A stretch of 64,000 nt of DNA from Phallusia mammillata. Lineage: Eukaryota > Chordata > Ascidiacea > Phlebobranchia > Ascidiidae. The translations under genes were made by a program, and so were the position numbers. Under the pieces are notes generated by a model, which saw only the letters and a list, made by a program, of their open reading frames with translations, had not been told where the DNA came from and did not search any database. Below, piece by piece: positions 57,201-63,200 of this stretch. The stretch spans positions 177,920 through 241,919 of the forward strand of contig QLIY01000107.1 of NCBI GenBank assembly GCA_003260075.1. Reading direction: 5' to 3'. Positions within the stretch are counted from its first letter, which is position 1, and every line of letters begins with the position of its first letter.

Positions 57201-60200
57201 TAAACCATTTAATCCAAAAGTTGGCTCATCTTTACTAATTATGTTTGTCAGACATGTGATCTCAAAGATTGAAAAAAAACTTTGCAAAAGAATAACAGCC
57301 AATATCTGTGTATGTAGCCACACAACCTTTCAACAATTATGTTATATGCACAGATATTGGCTTTTGGAATGAATTTTAATAAGTTTGTTTTCCTTTCTGC
57401 TTCTGTATTTTGTTGGGTTGGACTCTCCTTTAACAGCTTGTTGATTTCAAAAAAGCCCCCTTTATTAGGCTCATACACCAACACCGAAATTAATGTCAAC
57501 AGTTAATGTTACTAAAAACATTCCAAGACACTTAATATGTTAAACATACAAAGTGTTAAATGACTATTTCTTTCTTGTAGCAGTTTTCTCTTTTGGATGG
57601 TCAGATTTATTCCAGAGCTCTCATTGCTAACATCTGTAAAGATGCTCATGTCTGTCACATAACGCTTTTAGTAACGGTGTTGCTGCAGTGCGTTTATCAT
57701 CTTTCCACCAATTGTGCCCTTACCTTTATTGTGCTTTATAACGTCCCAACATTGTGCAGCTACTTCCGGCTTGGTGAATATTTTTGTGCAATTGTGCTGC
57801 TACAATTTGTATCACCGATGAAATAAACTCAACTCAACATCCACTTATATATCCACCTAAGTATACATATTTTTTTAGAAATTACTTACTGTACACTTTT
57901 TCCATTTTCTGTAGTCATTAATCGAAACTCGTGAGACAAGCATGCCAATTCAGTGTGGAACTGGTTATTGGGAACCTCAGCCAGCAAGCATTCATTGCAT
58001 TTGTGAGTAGAAAAGATTCCACTATTGCACATTAGTTTAAAATGTGCATGGTTTGAGTCTATAGCACAAACTTTAATTGGTACATGACACAGGATTAAAG
58101 ACTAGCTTTACTAAAAACAAAATTGCCAGCAATGTTGAATAAAATGTGGACATTTAGGCACTTGTTTTCGCTTGTGTATTATTTATTTTCACAGATGGTA
58201 AAATTTGTTTTTGTTAAAACGTTTGCTGAATCAAAAATCTATGTTTTATACAAAAAGCTTCTAAACGTTAAGTGCCTAGTTTTAAAGCTGTTGTGATTTT
58301 GTTAACGTCAGTTAAAAATGCTTTTAACCCATATTTAAATCAGTTGCATCTTTACAATTACAGATGTGAGTTGTGACCCGGTTAGTGTCCCACCTACAAT
58401 GATTAACACAAGCAGTTTGCTTAGAAGATTTGGTTCAAAAATAACGTTTCAATGCTTGGAAGGGATGCAGATAAGTGAAAATGTCTTATCCACAACTGTG
58501 TACTGCAATTATGAGGGAACCTGGTGGCCGGAAGTTTCATCCCTAGTTTGTCATGGTACATACAAAGGCTGTGTTGTTTTAATTACCCTACATAATGCTT
58601 ATTGGAACCAATTTGTTTGCAAACTTAGTATATTATTATTAGTTTTATTGCTTAAAAACACTAGATACAGACTTAGAGGGGGGACTTGGTAAAACAACTA
58701 CAGGTCCCAAAAAATATTGTAAGGGGGGGGGGGTAAACTTAGCATATTATTATTAGTTTTATTGCTTAAAAACACTAGATACAGACTTGGAGGGGGGACT
58801 TGGTAAAACAACTACAGGTCCCAAAAAATATTGTAAGATATGTTTAATATTTCTTGTAGCCAAGTTTCAAGAAGTAATTTTTAACAAGTTAGATTTAAAC
58901 TAATATTGACTGCTAAATTTTTTTGTAAAACAGTGTGCAAGGTTGATATTTTTTTATCTTGATGTACAAATTATCTTGAAAATTGGGTAACCTTAAAGTA
59001 GATTTGTTTACTACCCTAAATCATTATTAAAACCATTGTTTCAAGACATCACCTGTGGGCTTCCTATTAATCCGATACATGGTTTCTTTGTTGGAACTAA
59101 TTTAACTTATGGAAGCTCCATCACTTACAAATGCTCTGATGGATATCGATTGTCCGTAAAAGGAAAATTTGTCAGAGAAGTCAGTTTGGTTTGTGGCAAG
59201 TTTGGTGTTTGGGAGCCAAGTGATGTGGTCACTGAATGCTCTGGTAAGTTAACAAACCATAGCACCAGGATAAAGTAAGTCCTTTTACATTGTTTTTTAG
59301 GTTCAAATAAGGAATATAAGTGAGACTGAGTAAACTGAACAATGTCAGAGCCTTCAGCAGGCAGTATGGTCATCGATGATCACCGTTTATGTGATTAAAT
59401 AACTAAGAACGTAAAATATTTTCCTAGTAACAAAATCAGTCAATGAATATTGTGAAATGGGGGGGGGGCAATCACTGTTTCTGTGATTAAATAATTAAGA
59501 ATGTAAAATATTTTCCTAGTAACAAAATCAGTCAATGAATATTGTGAAATACACACTTATTTTGCCCAATTGGCATCTTCACATCCTTATTTAAATAAAA
59601 AATACTTTCCATTCTTGGTTACTGAAGTCCTTTAATATATTAGCAATGAAAAAAACTGCCAGAGAGTTTACATATCATTGTTGTCATCCTGCATATCTTT
59701 TATTCTTTGAACCTTTTCAATCAGGCTATAATTTTTTTTTATATATATTTTAGTAGCAATAGTATGTTCTTGGTCTTTTATTTGCATTATTAACAAAGTT
59801 AAGTTGAAACAACAGCCATTTTGCCTTTGTGATCCACATTTCTGTTCATTTTGTCTGCAGAAACTGAGCTTAATCATTTCACAAACTTCCACCCAAATTC
59901 CTTCTTTGTCATATATTATTCGGACAACATGATTTAGTCAATACAAATTTTTGGATGTTTTTCATGGCTGCTTGCAAACCATTTTGACTTGCACAGGATA
60001 ATGTGTTGCTAACTGCATTTGTTTGTTTTCGCCTCTATTTTTGTTGATATTAAAATATCAATAATCCTGTTTTCCATGAAAACTATTCTTTTTGATCCAT
60101 TATGACACACAAACAAGCAACTTTTAGTTTTCAAACTGTCGCTTGTCATAAAACAGAAATATAAAAATAGAAAATAATCATTTTGGACCACTACTTCAAC

Positions 60201-63200
60201 TGTTCTTTGATGCAGAGGTTCTATGTGATGATCCTGGCTTTATGTCCGACACCACTCGAAACCCTGCTGGTCTTTTTGTTCATTTTGCAATTGGTGATTT
60301 AGTTCATTTCACCTGTGTTGAAGGTAAGCTTTTGTGGTTATGTTAATTGTAAATGTACATAATCTCAGCAACTTTTTACAATAAGCTGTAATTACCAGGG
60401 ACTTGGTTCCATGAAGGTCGGTATACTGAGGAAATTGCTTGTGGCGGTGATGGAAACTGGCATCCTGGTTCATTAGACACTATAGGCTTTTGTCAAGGTA
60501 TTCATCACTGTAAAGTATTACATATTTCAGAAAGCAAGTAGACAAAAACAGGCTCTGGGGACCTTTTTTTCTTACTTTACATCATTTTTTACAAGTGATT
60601 ATGCTTAGCATCCACTTATGCAAAGTAGAGATTTTGCAATTGGAATGTCAAAACAAATACCTTTGTTTATTGCTTGTAAATTTTAATTGGATTTAGCAAT
60701 TTTTTACCTATTAAACCACAAAATATTTATTTTTAGCTTTACCAGTCCTTTAGGTCAAACATATAAGGTGCTGAAACTTTGAACAATTGTTTGTAGTAGG
60801 TTCCTTGTTTCCTGTTAGTCAAAAAAAATCCAGTGGTAACCTTTACATGCCCTAATACATGTTTAAACACGGGGGGGGGGTTCCTTTACTATAGAAAAAA
60901 AAGAAACTAAAATTGATAATTATGACGTCATCGAAAAAACACACATCAAATTTTGTAAGGAATTGTTTGCAAAACAACTTGGAACTAATAATTGTAACGA
61001 AAAACACCGATAAACTGCAATTTTATGGAAAAATAGAATTGAAATGACGTCATTTCGTAAGTGATGACGTCANTTTAACTGCGGCGGGCGCATAAATGCC
61101 TGGTTCTAAACAGCGATAAAAATCGTATTAGTGCGGATATTTTTTACAACTGGGGTGCGTTTGAAAGCTTTTTTGCCTATCTTCTATCGATTTTGCATAA
61201 AACCCTAAAGAGCAAGAGCATGTCTAAACATTAATTTTTGTCAAAAAGAATTCAGCAGTTAAAGGGTTAAACCACAAAATATTTGTTTTTTGTTGTACCA
61301 GTCATTTAGGTCAAACATATAAAACTTTAAACAATTGTTTGTAGTAGGTTCCTTGTTTCCTGTTAGTCAAAAAAGTTTCCCCAACAGGCCCAGTGGTAAC
61401 CTTTACATGCCCCAATACGTGTTTAAACGCCTGTTGGACAATCAAATTCCACAGGAGCGATTGGTTGGTTTACAGTCTGTCGAAAATGGCCGCTGCTTCA
61501 TACATGGCCACGTGTGCCATCGGACTTTGTTCTCGCTAGGATAGAGCTGTAATGTGAATAATTATTTGTATCACAATGACAGACATTACAAATATTGGCG
61601 GCATGCATTACATATAATATTTGTCTACAAAGGCAGAGCCAGTCTGTTACCCCACCACAGTGATGAGGGAAGAAGCTCTTCATTATACGAAACAATGCCT
61701 CGATGCATACCTAAACAATTACTACATAGCCTTTACAAATGCTGTTTTGACACTGCACTGCACGAGACAGTTTGGTAGTGATGGTCCACTTACTGATTGT
61801 GAAATGTTTTTGGGGGGGGGGCCTTGTTGGACAATCAAATTCCACAGGAGCGATTGGTTGGTTTACGGTCTGTCAAAAATGGCCGCTGCTTCATACATGG
61901 CCACATGTGCCATCGGACTTTGTTCTCGCTAGGATAGAGCTGTAATGTGAATAATTATTTGTATCACAATGACAGACATTACAAATATTGGTGGCAGGCG
62001 TTACATATAATATTTGTCTACGAGGGCAGAGCCTGTCAGTTACCCCACCACAGTGATGAGGGAAAAAGCTCTTCATTATGCGAAACAATGCCTCGATGCA
62101 TACCCAAACAATTACTACATACCCTTTACAATGCTGTTTTGACACTGCACTGCATGAGACAGTTTGGTAGTGATGGTCCACTTACTGATTGTGAAATGTT
62201 TTTGGTTCTATTGTTTAGCGATAAAATGCTGGAATCCTCCAAATCTACCCTACTCAGTGAGACCAAAAGGTTGGAAAACAAAAACCCTATTTGGTCGGGG
62301 TCAAACTTATGTGTATCAGTGTGAAGTAGGAAGAAAGTTTAACAAGCCACCACAACTTGGAGATTATCATTATACTGAGTGTCTGGCTAATGGAACCTGG
62401 TCTCAATTGCCTGAAGATCTCAAATGTGAAAGTAAGGTTATTTGTTCCAGAAAGGTGATTGGTAACTGTTATACTAAACATTCATAAGCAAACTTTGAAA
62501 CAGCAAGTTTTTCTACCAAATTTATACTATCCAAAAAATATTCTGTTGTTCAATTAAATATTATTTTTAAGGTAACATTTTTTCGTGGTTCAAGATCAAC
62601 GTAACTTCTTTGTTTTTCTTTTAAACTTTTTTATCTGTGCCCCCAATTATTGTTGCAACTGACCTCTGGTGCCCACCTTGAGAACTGATGTAACTTTAAA
62701 CTATTTTTTAAGTTTGTAAGATAATATTATTCATAAACTGTCTTTTCAGGAGTTTACTGTGGTCTCCCACAAGTCCTTTCTCACTCTTCAGTTGATTTCA
62801 CTGACTTTATGGTTGGATCGAACATTACTTTTACTTGCAATCAAGGATACAGACTTACACCAAGTGACGCAAAAACACAGAAAACAATTTCTATACAATG
62901 CAGTGCAAAAGGAGGATGGGTTCCAGACCCAAAAACATATGAATGTGAAGGTAGGACAAACTTGAATGCTTCAGTTTTTTGGTAAGTTGGAGTGCTGACC
63001 CATTCTAAAACATTCAAATTGCATTAAAACTAAGTTTTTTCCCTTGTTGATGCATTTACCTTGGAAGTCAAAAACATTTTTATAAAGAACAGACAAATAC
63101 ATTAATTGCTTTATCTGTTTAATTGCATACCGATAGTAGATTCCAACTATAGCTAACAAGAAAATTGCTTGAATAACGGTGTTATTCAGTTATTTGCATA

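Noticed and set aside
59668-60191. Minus-strand frames of 74 and 60 residues
   Set aside because: No recognised motif, and stops interrupt any extension. Possibly chance or a dead transposon remnant.
61554-62324. Paired frames of 74-125 residues
   Set aside because: They arise in two copies of a non-coding intron segment around a G run. Only the CCP 23 exon at the end is coding.
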